From: Dillenia suffruticosa
Taxonomy: Eukaryota > Streptophyta > Magnoliopsida > Dilleniales > Dilleniaceae
Reading direction: 5' to 3'
Length of the DNA stretch: 64,000 nucleotides
Assembly (NCBI GenBank): GCA_033439265.1
Contig: JAVTVX010000031.1
Coordinates: 11,889,501 to 11,953,500, forward strand
This document shows, piece after piece, positions 1-11,954 of the stretch (positions are counted from its first letter, which is position 1; each line of letters begins with the position of its first letter). The translations under genes were made by a program, and so were the position numbers. The notes beneath the pieces were generated by a model. It had not been told where the DNA came from. It saw nothing but the letters and a program-made list of their open reading frames with translations, and searched no databases.

Positions 1-3000
1 CGTGTAAAATTTCTAAAATTTTGCCTAGAAGCCTAATTTAAGCTAACTAATGATTTTCACCAGTCAAAATGAGATTTTGATAAATTTGCCAAAACTCGCT
101 CGGTAGGATGGGAATTGACCCTACCGAGCTAAAATGAAACTCATGCGTGCAAAATTGATGCCGTGTGGTTTATATGTACCAAATTCATTTTAAAAGTGAA
201 TGCCTGAGACAAAAAAAATCAAAATTTAAGCCGTAGTACAAAATTTCTCGGTACTCTAAATTTTTGGCTAAAGGGCCCTAAATTTGTAAGTCAGATCAAA
301 ATTTGCCTGAGCAAACGGTTTCATTTTCACTTGGGACAAATTTCGTTGAACTTAGCATGCAATTCTGAGTTCATAGGTGAATTTTATAAATTTTTTGGTC
401 AAGATGAAATTTTGAGCGGTCAAAGGGCTTATTTGTAAATAATAAAAGTTTGGGAAAATAATAAAATATGTAAGAATTAATGTTGGAATATGTGGAACAA
501 ATGGAGGGCTAGGATCAATTGTTGAAAAAAATCAAGATTTCATGGGAGCCCTTGGATCAAAAAGCAGTGTGAACACCCTAGCCATTTTTGCTGACTTTTG
601 TGACATGCTTTGTGACATGTAATCCTAAAATGGATGGTTGGGATTAAGTCTTTGAAGAATGATCAAGGGCCAAGATTTATAAAGGGTTTTTTTTTTATTA
701 AATGGAATTGGAATAAAAAAAATTGTATTTGGCTTTTCAACTCCTCCCAAAAACGTGAATGCCTAAGGAAATAAGGAAAACTCTTCATCTCCATTTCTCT
801 CTTCCATAGCCGTGAGTCACTTGAAGAGAAAGAGTGATTCTTCCAAACAACCACCCCATTTTTTTTATAGATCATCATCATTCAAACCCTAGCCTAACAT
901 ATTCAAAAATTGGGGTAAAAGAAGAACTCTAGCTTGGTGGATCTAAAGAGGCCAAAGGTTCCCAAAAGAGAAGGTAATCCAACTTTTCTTCAAGTTCCAA
1001 CCAAGGATCCTAGGTAAGAAAGTATCCTCCTTCTCTAGTGAATAACATATGTTGATTTGGAGTGAAAATGAGATGTGTAGCATGTTGCTCTAGGAGGGCC
1101 CAAAACAAGGAGCAAGGGAGGAAGAAAGGCACTTTGAAGGAGAGGACTTCTTGGGGTGTCAAGCACAAGTTCTAAGGTAAGAAAAATTCTGCACTATTGT
1201 TGGAGTTTGAGAACCTTTCTTTTGATGTGAAAATGAGTTGATTTTAGGTTAGTTTAGGTATTAGTATTAAAAATCAAGCAAATGCCATCCTGTTGTGTAC
1301 AGAATTTTTCAGCATGTGTAATGTGTGTTTTAGGCCTTGAATGATCACAAATTGGATGAGAAACCATGTCATTTTGTGTGCAGAGGATTTTAGAACATTG
1401 GACATGAAAATGGATGATTTTTGGGGTGCTTAGGAGTGTTAAAATGTAGGATTTTTGTGCTAGTACACGTGCACAAATTTGGCATGAAGTAAGGTGTGTA
1501 CATATGTGTGTTAATGCATAAAAGAGAGTAGGAATGAGTACAGAATTTTCTGCACTAAAGGAGACAAAAAAAATGGATGGAGGTCATTTGGCATGTGAAA
1601 ATGTGGTAAAAATGTAAGGCAATTGGAGTCCAAATGTGAGCAGATTTTTGTGGTGCATTAGTGACCATATGCATATAAAATTTAGGGCTTGAGCATGAGA
1701 AGTTATGTGTATATGCTTGCTGATTGTTGAGGTGAAAGTTGTGACCCTATATATGTGCAATGCCTTGGCCAAGTACATTGGAGGGAACCCAAGCATAGCA
1801 TGTTGTTAGGAGTATTGAGAATGGTGTTTAATAAGCAAAATGAAGGCTTATATGTACGTATAAGGATGTATGATTGTGTGTTCATGTATAGCCAATATTG
1901 GTGTATTTAAGTGATATGAAAATGTATAAATGATAAGATTGTATAAGAGCATGTGTGAGTATGCATATATGACAGATGTATGCTACGGTGTTGCATTGGA
2001 TAGATGAATGATAAATTTGATAGTTAATAACATTTTGGTTTTAGTTTGAGTTGGGTGTTTTCATGGTGTGTACCCCATGTTGCCATTTTGATGATTTTGA
2101 GAAGACATTGGAGATGTGAATGATGATGTTAATAGTTGATGTTAGCATCGCATTCATTGCGTTGGGTACCTCTGACAATTTCAGGTTGGAGTTGTTATTT
2201 GGATAGTTGAAAGGGATAGTTAAAAATGTGACCTTTAATTTCCAAATATTGTAACACTTTTAATATGTTATGTGTAAACTTTTATTGTAGTGATATAGCG
2301 TTTGATCGTTCGAGGGGATTCGTTTGCTCGTTGTGGAGCATTCCTGGGTGTGAAGTACCCTACAACCTACAGTGAGTGAGACTTTGACGTTTGCTATTAA
2401 TTGAAAACCATGTTTTAAAAATGCTTTTCAATGACATGATTCTACAAATATATGATCGTTAGAACTTTCGAATATTTTATGAAATATTTTGTGATCACTG
2501 GAGTGTCCCACCTCTTAATTTGCTGGATATGCATCCATGGTTTGACAAGTTAATATTGTGCCATCCTTTGAAAAATTGACATGTTTTAATATTTTCATTC
2601 TATTGACACACGGTTTTATGTGATTTTGATCTGGATATGTGTATGGGCTGCATGCCCGGCTGATATGATGGTATTATTATATGCTTCCTATAGCATCCGT
2701 AGCTACGAAGGACATTTGGTAGAGGCACCCTTTGTGCCCGGATACGCTTCAGCCAGAGGTATTTGCCAGATCGTCATGTGTGTGGACGCACCCGGTTGAC
2801 CCTCATCAGAGAGGACGTGAGTACAGCTCCGTCTAGCACCAGGTGGGGCTCCATATACGGCCGACTATCTAATACTTGTATTTAGAAAAACCCCCAATGC
2901 GTCCGTCCTCGGTTGAGGTAGACCATTGCCAGAATTGTTTGAATGGCCGGCTCTTTATGACTTGATTTACATATTGGATGCATAAGTTATTTTTTTTATG

Positions 3001-3766
3001 TGTGTCTTGAGATATGTTATTCTTGAAACAGTATGTTATTTTCGCACACTTGATATTGTGTTATATGCTTTAACACTCCAAGTTCACCCTCGATATTGAT
3101 AGCACGATGTCAATCCCCTCACTTGCTGAGTATCCTCCCATAGATACTCACCCATCACTTTCTTTCCCACATGATTAGTTTTAGACCAAGGAAGAATTAT
3201 TGTGTATGCAACGTGGACTTGATATTACTAGGTTTGGGTATGGATATTACCATTTCTTCCGCTACGATGATTGGTGATGTCGCTGTATAGTGGAGATTTT
3301 AGTTTGATCAATATATTTATCTATTTATTTTATGGGATGACTATATAAATTATGGACATTTGTTTGTGAAACTCTCATAGTGACTCAGTTCACTTGCATT
3401 GAGGCACTTGTAAGTATTTAAAGTGTTAACTTAGGAATTCATTATACATGTGTATGGAATTTAGGTCAGCTCGATGTGGCAGCTGCTCATGCACTAGTTA
3501 GGCATGGCAGTAGAGGTCTATGGTTAGGACTGCTAGTATTTATAATAGCCTTGCGTTGTCCTAGTTGTCCACTGTGGGTTGGTTGGTTGTTGTGAGGCCG
3601 GGATGACCCATTTATTTTTGTGACAAGATGGTTGTTTAATATACAGGTTAAATTGTACTTGGGAGACCTCCAAATTATGGGGAGGTTATGCCCGATTTTT
3701 TGTAAAAATTTAGTCGGCATCCAGGACAACGGAAGGCTGCTCATGACCCTGGTTTGGGGCGTGACA
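1..3766 (+). mobile_element. Insertion A: large LTR (probably solo, Tekay/Del-like Ty3/gypsy), left end not seen
   Basis: The right end is sharp: the element stops with GGGGCGTGACA and copia-1 gag resumes at 3767. Positions about 2290-3766 match the reverse complement of insertion B over long near-identical runs (for example the tract around 3120-3155 against 4575-4610), so A and B are one family in opposite orientation. No gag or pol is visible; short open frames here are not credible genes. The TG...CA style end, the internal tract with direct GAGTATC/GATACTC motifs and the CCCTAG-rich leader-like part near 880-1030 resemble large LTRs of plant Tekay/Del chromoviruses; that assignment is inference. 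The left terminus was not found and probably lies outside the window. Confidence 0.65.
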
Positions 3767-4140
3767 TAATGAACTAAGATTATTTGGAAAGGAATCTCTC
3801 AGGATGATATGGTGGATAAAATTTTGAGGAGTCTGCCAAAATCATGGGAGCTCAAGGTTACTGCAATTGAAGAATCTAAGAATCTTGAGACTCTGACGAT
3901 GGATGATCTTGTGGGATCTTTGATAAACTATGAGATGAAACTGAATGTGAATGAGCCTGTAAAAGAGGAAAGTGACAAAGGAGTAGCACTAAAAGCTAAC
4001 AATAATGAAAGCTCATCCAACTCAGAAGAAGAGGATGATGAAGAAGATGAAGCTCTACTGGCCAGAAAATTCAAAAAATTTATGATGAGGAGAAGAAATA
4101 AAAACAAATCATTTTTTAAAAAGTCAGAAAAGAGGGAGGA
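3767..4140 (+). pseudogene. copia-1 gag fragment (UBN2 domain) between insertions A and B
   Basis: This encodes part of the Ty1/copia capsid-like Gag. From 3809 the frame reads MVDKILRSLPKSWE followed by VTAIEESKNLETLTMDDLVG, the typical C-terminal part of the UBN2 gag domain. It ends in an acidic serine-rich stretch and a basic KKFMMRRRNK segment. The residues coded just upstream (3768-3796) belong to the same domain but lie in another frame, which points to a one-base deletion near 3795. The open frame formally runs to 4153, but the last codons belong to insertion B. The remaining Gag continues at 7395 beyond B. Confidence 0.85.
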
Positions 4141-7100
4141 TGTCACGCCCTGACACATCCCCGGGCCGAGCACATGAGCAACCGCCGTTACACCTCAATG
4201 CACAGGCACAACCCTCCAAGACATCGAGGCATCGTAAGGCTAAAAACACATATGTCCAAATCAGTTTACAAAATCATATGAATTCCCAAGTAATAAAAGT
4301 AAAATATCTCAATGTGTCTCAAATGCATGAATATGTAAATCCAAGATGAGAGTTACCATTTACATGCGCCAATAGTAATATGTAGTCATCCCAAAGCAAA
4401 TAAGTACAATGGTCAAACTAAATACTCTAAAATAATACGATAACCTCAAATTGAACATAGTGGAAGAAACGGGTAACCATACCCCAGACCAATCTCCAGT
4501 ATAAGTCCAACGAATCAAGTCTCTACCATTCCCTCGATCCAAGACTATACTTGTGAAAAGGAAAGTGAGGGGTGAGTATCTATGGGAGGATACTCAGCAA
4601 GTGAGGGGATTGACATCATGCTGTCAATATCAAGTGTGAACTTGGAGTGTCAAGACATGTAATACAATATAAAGTGTGCGAAAAACAACGTGCAGTTTTA
4701 ACATAGCTCAAGGCACACATCGAAAAAATAACATATGCATCCATCCATATATCAAGTTACATATGTAGAGCCTGCCGAACAAACAACCCCGGGAATAGTC
4801 TAGCTCGACCAAGGACGAGCGCATTGGGGGTTTTCATAATACAAATATCAAATAATGGCTCTCTACCCCAATGTTGACCACAGACTACTCCAACTAACCT
4901 GTAAATAATAATATATATATATATACCTATAAATAGTCGACCGTGTATGGTGCCCCGCCCAGTGCTAGACAAAGGTAAATTCACGTCCTTCCCGATAAGG
5001 GTCAACCTAGGACAACTATACACATGACAATTTGGCGGATACCTCCGGCCGAATCGTATCCAGGCACAAGGGGTGCCTCTACCAAATGTCTTTCGTAGCT
5101 ACGGAATGCTATAGGAAGTATATCACCCCGGGCATGTAGCCCCATGCATCACATCATCACGTCGGTCGGACATACAGCCCCATGCATCGTATCATAACGT
5201 CGGCCGGGCCTACATCCTAAGTAGTACATGTAAATCCGTTCAAAACCATGTGCCAAATCAGTGGGAGCATTTAAAACATGTCAATATATAAAAAAGGTGA
5301 CACAATATCTAGTTATCAAACTCATGGATGCATATCAATAAAATCAGTAGTTGGGACACTCCAATGGTCACAAAAACATGTATATATATACTTATCAAAA
5401 TCCAAAAATTTAGTTTTTATACGTATAGAAATCATATCGTTTAAAAATCGGTAAAACATGATTTGTCAATCAATAGTAGATGTCAAAGTCCCACTCACAA
5501 TATGGGGGAGGGTAGATCACTTCGCTCAGTACCACTATAACCAGCAAATGGAACTCCCTTGAATCGATCACCAATCATGTCACTACAATGATCGTATATG
5601 CACACATATGTCATTATAGGAAAATATATGTAATAAATTGCACTTAACAATTTCTTAGTCTAGGTCCGAGTTTCAGGGCATTTTAAATAGATCCCTAATT
5701 GTATTTGTACAAAAATATCCAATTTTCCAAAGTTTGGTCTGGTCAAAATCACTGCACAGACATCGTGCTCATGCCGCGCCCATGTTGGCCCATTGCCCAG
5801 CGCCCATGCGCACAAACCCTATGTCCCTACATGGTAGAAATGACTTAGCTCTTTGCACACAGCTCCAATTCACACGAAATTTTGATATGTTGTATGAAAT
5901 TTCATGCCCTATAACTTTCATGTTATACATTTTCTCAAAATCTCATCACAGAATTTCTGAAAATACTTATTTTTTTTCTGTCGTGTTCTATATTCAGATT
6001 CCGTCCTATTTTTGTACAGAAACCATAACTTTCACCCTACTCATCCAAACTTAATGAAATTTAAACTTGTTACACCTAAGACAAAAATATACAACTTTCA
6101 TGTTTCGAGTTTTACTCAATTATGCCGAGAAAGAGGTTGAAATAATTCATGATCAGAACTGTCAGGATTCAATTGGAAACAAGGTTTCTGTCAAAATGTC
6201 TTTACGAAAAAGGGTATAACTTTTGATTCCCTCATGCAGATTGGCTGAAAATTTTACATGTTGTAGGCAAGGGTGATACCTACAACTTTTATGTTTTGCG
6301 TTTCTCTAAAATAGGACTGAAAAAGGGTCATTTTTGCACACTGTTTTTATGTTTCGAAACAGAACAACTTTCTGGCACGTTTTAGGAAAAGTGTCATAAC
6401 TTTTGGCACAAGTATCAAATTAAGGTGGTTCTTATCTCGTTGGAAAGATACGACCTAGATCTAAAATTTACTTGACTAGAGTATTCGCTAATTTAGACTG
6501 TAAGATGCATCAGAATAAAGGTAAAGTCACGGACAGAACTAAGAACAGATTTAAAAAAGGACAAAAATCTCTTTACCTAAAGCTTGGAATTTTAAGTCCA
6601 CCAATCTTCACCTTAAGGCCCTTTCTTCCTTCTTTGCAACTTGATTCGGCCTTCCTTAAAATCATGAGACAAGGCTTAGCTTGGCTTAAATCGACTTGTG
6701 CTAAAGAAAATGAAGAAAGAACATGTTCTTACCTAAGGAAGATTGAAGAAGGGTTGCCGAAATTCCAGATTTCCTCTCTTTGAGGCTCTCGGTTTTGCTC
6801 TTGTTCTCACTAACAGGTGTTCTCTTTTGGTCCTAGCCTTGTAGTATGTTGTTCTAGGATGAGAATAGGTGGGATTTTATGTATGAATATGGGTGGGCTT
6901 TTTTGGAGAAAATGAAGCTTTCTCCTCCCACGGTTTGGACAAGGAAGCAACAAAGGCACTTGTTGGCATTAAATCCTAATTGCACTCAACCATGATCTAA
7001 GGTCCACAGGTCTTGAAATTCTCCATGCAAAATCCCTACCCTTGATTTGCTTCCACACTTTAATCATTGGAAATGTCTTATCTCCACTATCTCAATCCAA

Positions 7101-7394
7101 GGGCTTACATTTGCATGCAACTTCAAGCAATTTCCTACCCTTGGATCAAGTTTCAAAAATTACACATTAGACCGAAAATTTCATGTTAGGCTTAATTAAA
7201 TTTATTAAATGTGAAACTAAGGTTATTGAGTCTAACTGACGCAAATTTACATTTTACCGATAAATTTCTGGGGTCGTTTTATCGAAAAATTTCTTATTGA
7301 AAATTCATAAATGTAGTCGTCGAAATATCATATATATATATATATATTTATGAACTAGAATACACCATAGGATATACCGAGGGTCGGTGTTACA
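4141..7394 (-). mobile_element. Insertion B: solo LTR (Tekay/Del-like) with 5-bp target duplication
   Basis: The element starts TGTCACGCCC and ends GGTGTTACA on the plus strand, and is flanked by a perfect direct repeat GAGGA at 4136-4140 and 7395-7399. Copia-1 gag stops at the left edge and its zinc-knuckle region resumes at the right edge. Length is 3254 bp. There are no coding domains and no second LTR inside, so a solo LTR left by LTR-LTR recombination is the simplest reading; a LARD-type derivative is less likely. Read on the minus strand it runs TGTAACACC to GGGCGTGACA, the same polarity in which A ends at 3766. It contains an (AT)n tract at about 4906-4926 and another at about 7330-7347. 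The open frame at 6472-6783 has no recognisable similarity. Confidence 0.85.
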
Positions 7395-8365
7395 GAGGAA
7401 ATCAGATGCTTAGAGTGCAAAGAGTTAGGACACATGAAGGCTAACTATTCCTCTCTAAAAAAGAATGAAAAGAAGTATAAAAAGGACAAAAAAGAGCATA
7501 AAAAGAAGAAAACACTTGTTGCTTGGAGTGACAAAGCCTTAAGCTCACATGATGAAGAACACACAGAGGAACAGACCAACGTATGTTTCATGGCCAATAA
7601 AGAACTCTCAGACAATGAGGTAAACTCTACATCATATTCCTCTTGTTCTGATTCTGAAAATAATTTTACTATTACTGAGTTACGTGAAACACTATAGAAT
7701 CACTCATGGAATTAAAAAGATTAAAAATGAAAAATAGTTTGCTAAAGAAAGATCTAGGTGAAAATGTTTGAATATTAGAAAAATCAAAAATTGAAGTAAA
7801 TGTGTTAAAAGAGAAAAATGTTGAATTAGATTTGAAAATTGCTGAACTTGAAAAGAAATTAGATAATAAATGTTTAGAGAAGGACAATGACACACTAACG
7901 AATGAAAATGCGTTTTTAAAGAAAGAATTGAATAAATAAAAAGAAAAGAATCATAGGCAAAATATTATACTAATGAAATTCATTCAAATCCAAGAAAAGT
8001 TAGATGTCATGCTAAGAGCACAAAGAGCTATGTTTGATAAGGCTAGATTAGGATATAACCATCTCAAACACAGAAAAAGTTATATAAATTTTTTGTATCA
8101 AGTTCTAAAATTGTTAAATTAGAGAGATGTTATATGTGTATGAAATTTGGGCACAAATCTGAAATCTGCAAATTTAAAATCATATCCTCAAACAACATTG
8201 AGAAACCAAGGGTGATTAACACATACTGTACTTACTACAAAAACATTGGACATTCAATTTACAATTGTTGGTTCCTAAACTCATCAAGAATGAATTAAAA
8301 TGGATCCTTAAAAATAAATCTAAAGCTAACTCAGCCGGACCCAAAAATATGTTGGTACCAAAGGC
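7395..8365 (+). pseudogene. copia-1 gag C-terminal part with damaged zinc knuckle
   Basis: Right after the B target duplication the frame reads CLECKELGHMKANY, a CX2CX4HX4C retroviral-type zinc knuckle in which the last Cys is Tyr. A lysine-rich stretch follows, then VAWSDKALSSHDEEHTEEQTN and the acidic serine-rich segment usual in Sirevirus Gag. The open frame ends at 7697. Beyond it (about 7698-8365) the translation is coiled-coil-like and rich in Lys, Glu and Leu, but broken by stops. A second Cys/His-like segment lies near 8130-8170 (CYMCMKFGHKSEICK). The gene is not functional. Confidence 0.75.
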
Positions 8366-9000
8366 AAAAGTGTGATTGAATTTTGCTGCATGTATGTCTG
8401 AAATCAAGAGTGTCTCCCGTGAAGTCAGTATAGTGCATAGACAGTGGATGTTCAAGACACATGATTGGAGATATCTCAAAAGAAAAAGGTTGCACGAAAA
8501 AGGAGGAAAGGTTGCTTTTGGTGATAACTCAAAAGAAAAAGTCATCGGAATAGGCAATATAGGAGGTAAGTCCGTTGACTCTCAAATTCATAATGTGTTT
8601 CTTATTTCTAGGCTGAAATTTAGTCTATTAAGTATCAGTCAATTTTTGTGATAAAGGCTATTCAGTCACTTTTGAATCTGATGTATGCTTTATTATCGAC
8701 AAATCCTCTAACTTTGTCAAATTTACTGGACAAAGAAGAAGAAACATATATGTGATAGATTTAGATCACTGTGAAACCACAAGTGAATCATGTTTAGTTG
8801 CTGTAAATAAGAGTTCATCATGGCTATGACACAAAAGATTAGTGCATGCAAGTATCGATACAATTTCAAAATTAGTGAGGAAAGACATAGTAAAGTGTCA
8901 ACCAAAATTAAAATTTGAAAAGAACAAATTGTGTGATGCATGTATGAAATGAAAACAGACCAAAACCTCCTTCAAGTCTAAAAATTGTATTTCAACTAAC
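8366..9000 (+). pseudogene. copia-1 protease and GAG-pre-integrase region
   Basis: The protease active-site peptide DSGCSRHM is encoded at about 8438-8462 in a frame different from the surrounding open frame (8376-8651), so one or more indels have broken the gene. The open frame continues GGKVAFGDNSKEKVIGIGNIGG and then FLISRLKFSLLSISQ, typical for the end of copia protease. Positions about 8640-8960 give the GAG-pre-integrase module, including NIYVIDLD, HKRLVHAS and a CDACMK zinc-binding remnant, with stops at several points. Confidence 0.8.
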
Positions 9001-9870
9001 AATCTGTTAGAACTTCTTCACATTGATTTATTTGGACAAACTAGAACTCAAAGTTTATGTAGAAAACAATATGGGTTTGTACTCTCATTGATGATTACTC
9101 TAGATATACTTGGCTTTTATTTCTTGCCAAAAAGGAGAAAATCAATGAGGCCTTTATCAAATTGTGTAAGAAAGTTCAAAATGAGAAGGGAATATCAATT
9201 AATAGCATTATAAGTGATCATGACAAAGAATTTGAAAATAAAACCATAGAAGAATTCTGCAATTATTATGGTATTGACCATAAGTTCTCAGCATCGAGAA
9301 CTCCTCAACAAAATGGGGTGGTAGAAAGAAAGAATAGAACCCTTCAAGAGATGGCTAGGACAATACTCTGCGAAAATAACTTACCTAAATTCTTCTGGGC
9401 AGAGACTATAAATACTGTATGTTACATCTTGAATAGAGCACAAGTAAAGCTAATCTTAAAGAAAACACCCTATGAACTTTACAAAGGAAGAAAGCCAAAT
9501 ATAGCCTACTTTAAAGTTTTTGGTTGCAAATGCTTTGTTTTAAATAATGGGAAAGAAGTATTAGGAAAGTTTGATGCCAAAAGTGATGATGTTATCTTCT
9601 TCGCATATTCCATAACATGTAAAAGCTATAGGTTTACAACAAAAGAACTATGACAGTAGAGGAGTTAATTCACGTAGTGTTTGATAAAGAAAATGAATTC
9701 AGTCAAAAAAATTTGGATGATGAAGAGATTGCAAAGAAACTAGATAAACTAAATCTCTTTGATGAAGCAAATCACCAAAAAGAGGAAACAAATGAAATCA
9801 TGGTGTAAGAGGTAAGAAATGAAACTCAACAGAAGCAAGAAATCAAATATCCTCAGATTAGATAAGATGT
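9001..9870 (+). pseudogene. copia-1 integrase, frameshifted
   Basis: The DDE integrase core is recognisable. The first Asp lies in LLELLHIDLFG near 9005-9037, the second in ISDHDKEFENKT and the Glu in GVVERKNRTLQEMA, the last two within the open frame 9162-9653. The segment PQQNGVVERKNRTL is diagnostic for Ty1/copia. The conserved C-terminal part follows (TPYELYKGRKPNIAYFKVFG). The first catalytic Asp is separated from the rest by a frameshift near 9060-9160, so the enzyme cannot be made intact. Residual linker sequence with stops continues to about 9870. Confidence 0.85.
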
Positions 9871-10670
9871 AAATCTAGAAAATATAATTGGCAGCATTAG
9901 TTCAGGTGTCAAAACTAGATCAGTACTGCAAAATCAATGTGAGTACGTAGCCTTCATCTCTCAAAATGAACCTAAAAATATGGAAGAAGGCTTAGGAGAT
10001 GAAAATTGGATAATGGCAATGCAAGATGAATTAAATTAGTTTAAAAGAAACAAATTATGGAATCTAGTTCCTAGACCAACAAATTAGTCAGTGATTGGAA
10101 CTAAATGGGTTTTCAGAAATAAACTTGATGAATTGGCATAACCACAAGAAATAAAGCAAGATTAGTAGCCAAATGTTACAGTCAAGACAAATGAATTGAC
10201 TATAATGAAACTTATGTACTAGTAGTAAGGTTAAAAGCAATCAGAATGCTTCTTGCCTTCTCTTGCTTTATGAACTTTAAACTTTATCAAATGAATGTCA
10301 AAAGTGCATTTCTGAATGGATATTTGAATGAAACAGTATACATTGAACAACCTCCTAGATTTGAAGATCCAAAGTATCCTGAATATGTTTACAAAGCCTT
10401 ATATGGTATAAAACAAACACCTAGAGTTTGGTATGAGAGATTGAGTAATTTTCTAATTGAAAACAATTTTAAAAGAGCGAAAATAGATACCATCCTCTTT
10501 ATCAATAGAAAAGATGGCAATTTCTTAATAATACAGATATATATAAATGATATAATATTTGGAGGAACTAGTACAAAAATGTGTGAAGAATTTGTAACCA
10601 AAACACAGAGAGAATTTGAAATGAGTATGATGGGAGAATTGAATTACTTTCTTGGACTTCAAATTAAATA
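9871..10670 (+). pseudogene. copia-1 reverse transcriptase with altered catalytic residues
   Basis: Positions about 9880-10240 encode the usual RT entry (ENIIGSISSGVKTRS, ENWIMAMQDELN, GTKWVFRNKLDE) with stops. An open frame at 10246-10671 covers the palm. In it MDVKSAFLNG is MNVKSAFLNG, and the YVDD box is YINDIIFGG, so two catalytic aspartates are replaced by Asn. The rest (EQPPRFEDPKYPEYVYKALY, TPRVWYERLSNFL, MSMMGELNYFLGLQI) is typical of copia RT. Both Asp-to-Asn codons could arise from G-to-A changes, as expected from decay of methylated DNA; that cause is inference. Confidence 0.88.
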
Positions 10671-11487
10671 ATCAAATTGTGAAATTTTCATAAATCAATC
10701 AAAATATATGAATGATCCAATTAAAAGATTTAGGTTTAATAACTACAAGGGAAATGTAACTCTAACAAGGACAAACATAAAGTTAGACAAAGACGAAAAT
10801 GGTGGATTAGTATGCCAAAAACTTTTCAGAAGCATGATTGGGTCTTTTCTGTATCTTACTGCTTCAAGACCTAACATATAATTTAGTGTATGTCTTTGTG
10901 CTAGATTTCAATCAAATCTAAAAGATTCCTATTTAGTTGCAGTCAAAAAAATTTTCAGATATCTAAAAAAAACCGCTCACTTAGGTCTTTGGTATGGCAG
11001 AGACTCAAGCTTTCAATTGCATCGTTTTTGTGATGCTGATTTTGTTAGATGCAAAATGGATAGAAAAAGTGCTAGTGGTACTTGTCAATTCTTTTGAAGT
11101 ATATTGGTATCAGGGTCCTCTAAGGAACAGAGCATTGTATCATTATCAACAATGGAAGTTAAATATGTTTCAGCTAAAAAATGTATTGTGCAAATCCTTT
11201 GGATCAAACACCAAATAAAGGATTATGGGTTAAACTTTGATTACAACAAATCAAATGTGATAACACAAGCGCAATAAATCTAACAAAGAACCCAATCCAT
11301 CATTCATGAACCAAATATATAGAAGTGAGACATCATTTCATCAAAAACCATGTTCTGAAAATTGAGATTTTTCTTGAGTACATTGATACTCAAAAACAAA
11401 TTTCTGATATCCTCACCAAAGCCTTGGATAAAAATAGATTTTATGAACTAAGAAGGGATTTGGGAATGATAGAAATAAAAAAATAGA
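10671..11487 (+). pseudogene. copia-1 RNase H region
   Basis: The translation shows SMIGSFLYLTASRPNI, FSVCLCARFQS, SYLVAVKKIFRYLKKT, CDADFVRCKMDRKSASGTCQF and HQIKDYG in shifting frames, the typical copia RNase H order. It ends near 11487 in the usual pol C-terminus (ELRRDLGM-like coding, then stop). Several stops and frameshifts interrupt it. Confidence 0.78.
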
Positions 11488-11519
11488 AGAGAAGAAATGA
11501 AAAACATTATCTTACAATT

Positions 11520-11835
11520 CTAAGCAATAGTTTTCAATCGACCTATTTACTAAAATATGTCGAGAAATTGAAAGAATATAGAGTCATGTAGACCTGTTAA
11601 ATGTTACCCTATCGACCTGATCTCAAACCAACACTTAGAATAAAACTCAAAAGATGACACATCGATCCGACCATAAAGATGTCGACCTGTGTAACAGTGA
11701 GAAGACAGGTCGATGGCTTTCCTAGTGTGTTGACTCAATTATTCAAAAATCTCTAAACAGGTCAATGTGTACTTAATGGTGTCGACCTGAGACATACACA
11801 ATAGAATACCAACAGTCGGCACATCGACCTATCCA
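11520..11835 (+). repeat. copia-1 pol-env spacer with TCGACC motif cluster
   Basis: Five exact copies of TCGACC, usually as RTCGACCTR, occur in about 300 bp (for example within 11535-11560, 11600-11625, 11680-11695 and near 11790 and 11825), with further one-mismatch forms such as CGATCCGACC. The same motif clusters at the matching place in copia-2 (19140-19740) and in the LTRs of both elements. Confidence 0.7.
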
Positions 11836-11954
11836 ACCCTAAATCCCAAATTTCAAACTTTTTCTCTTCCACTCGAAACCCTAATCTCTCAAATTCGAAA
11901 CCCTAACTCCCAAATTGAAACCCTAATCCATTTAATCCTTGCAATAATTGATCT

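Noticed and set aside
6472-6783. 103-codon open frame inside insertion B
   Set aside because: No recognisable domain, no homologous frame in insertion A, and it lies in a non-coding LTR.
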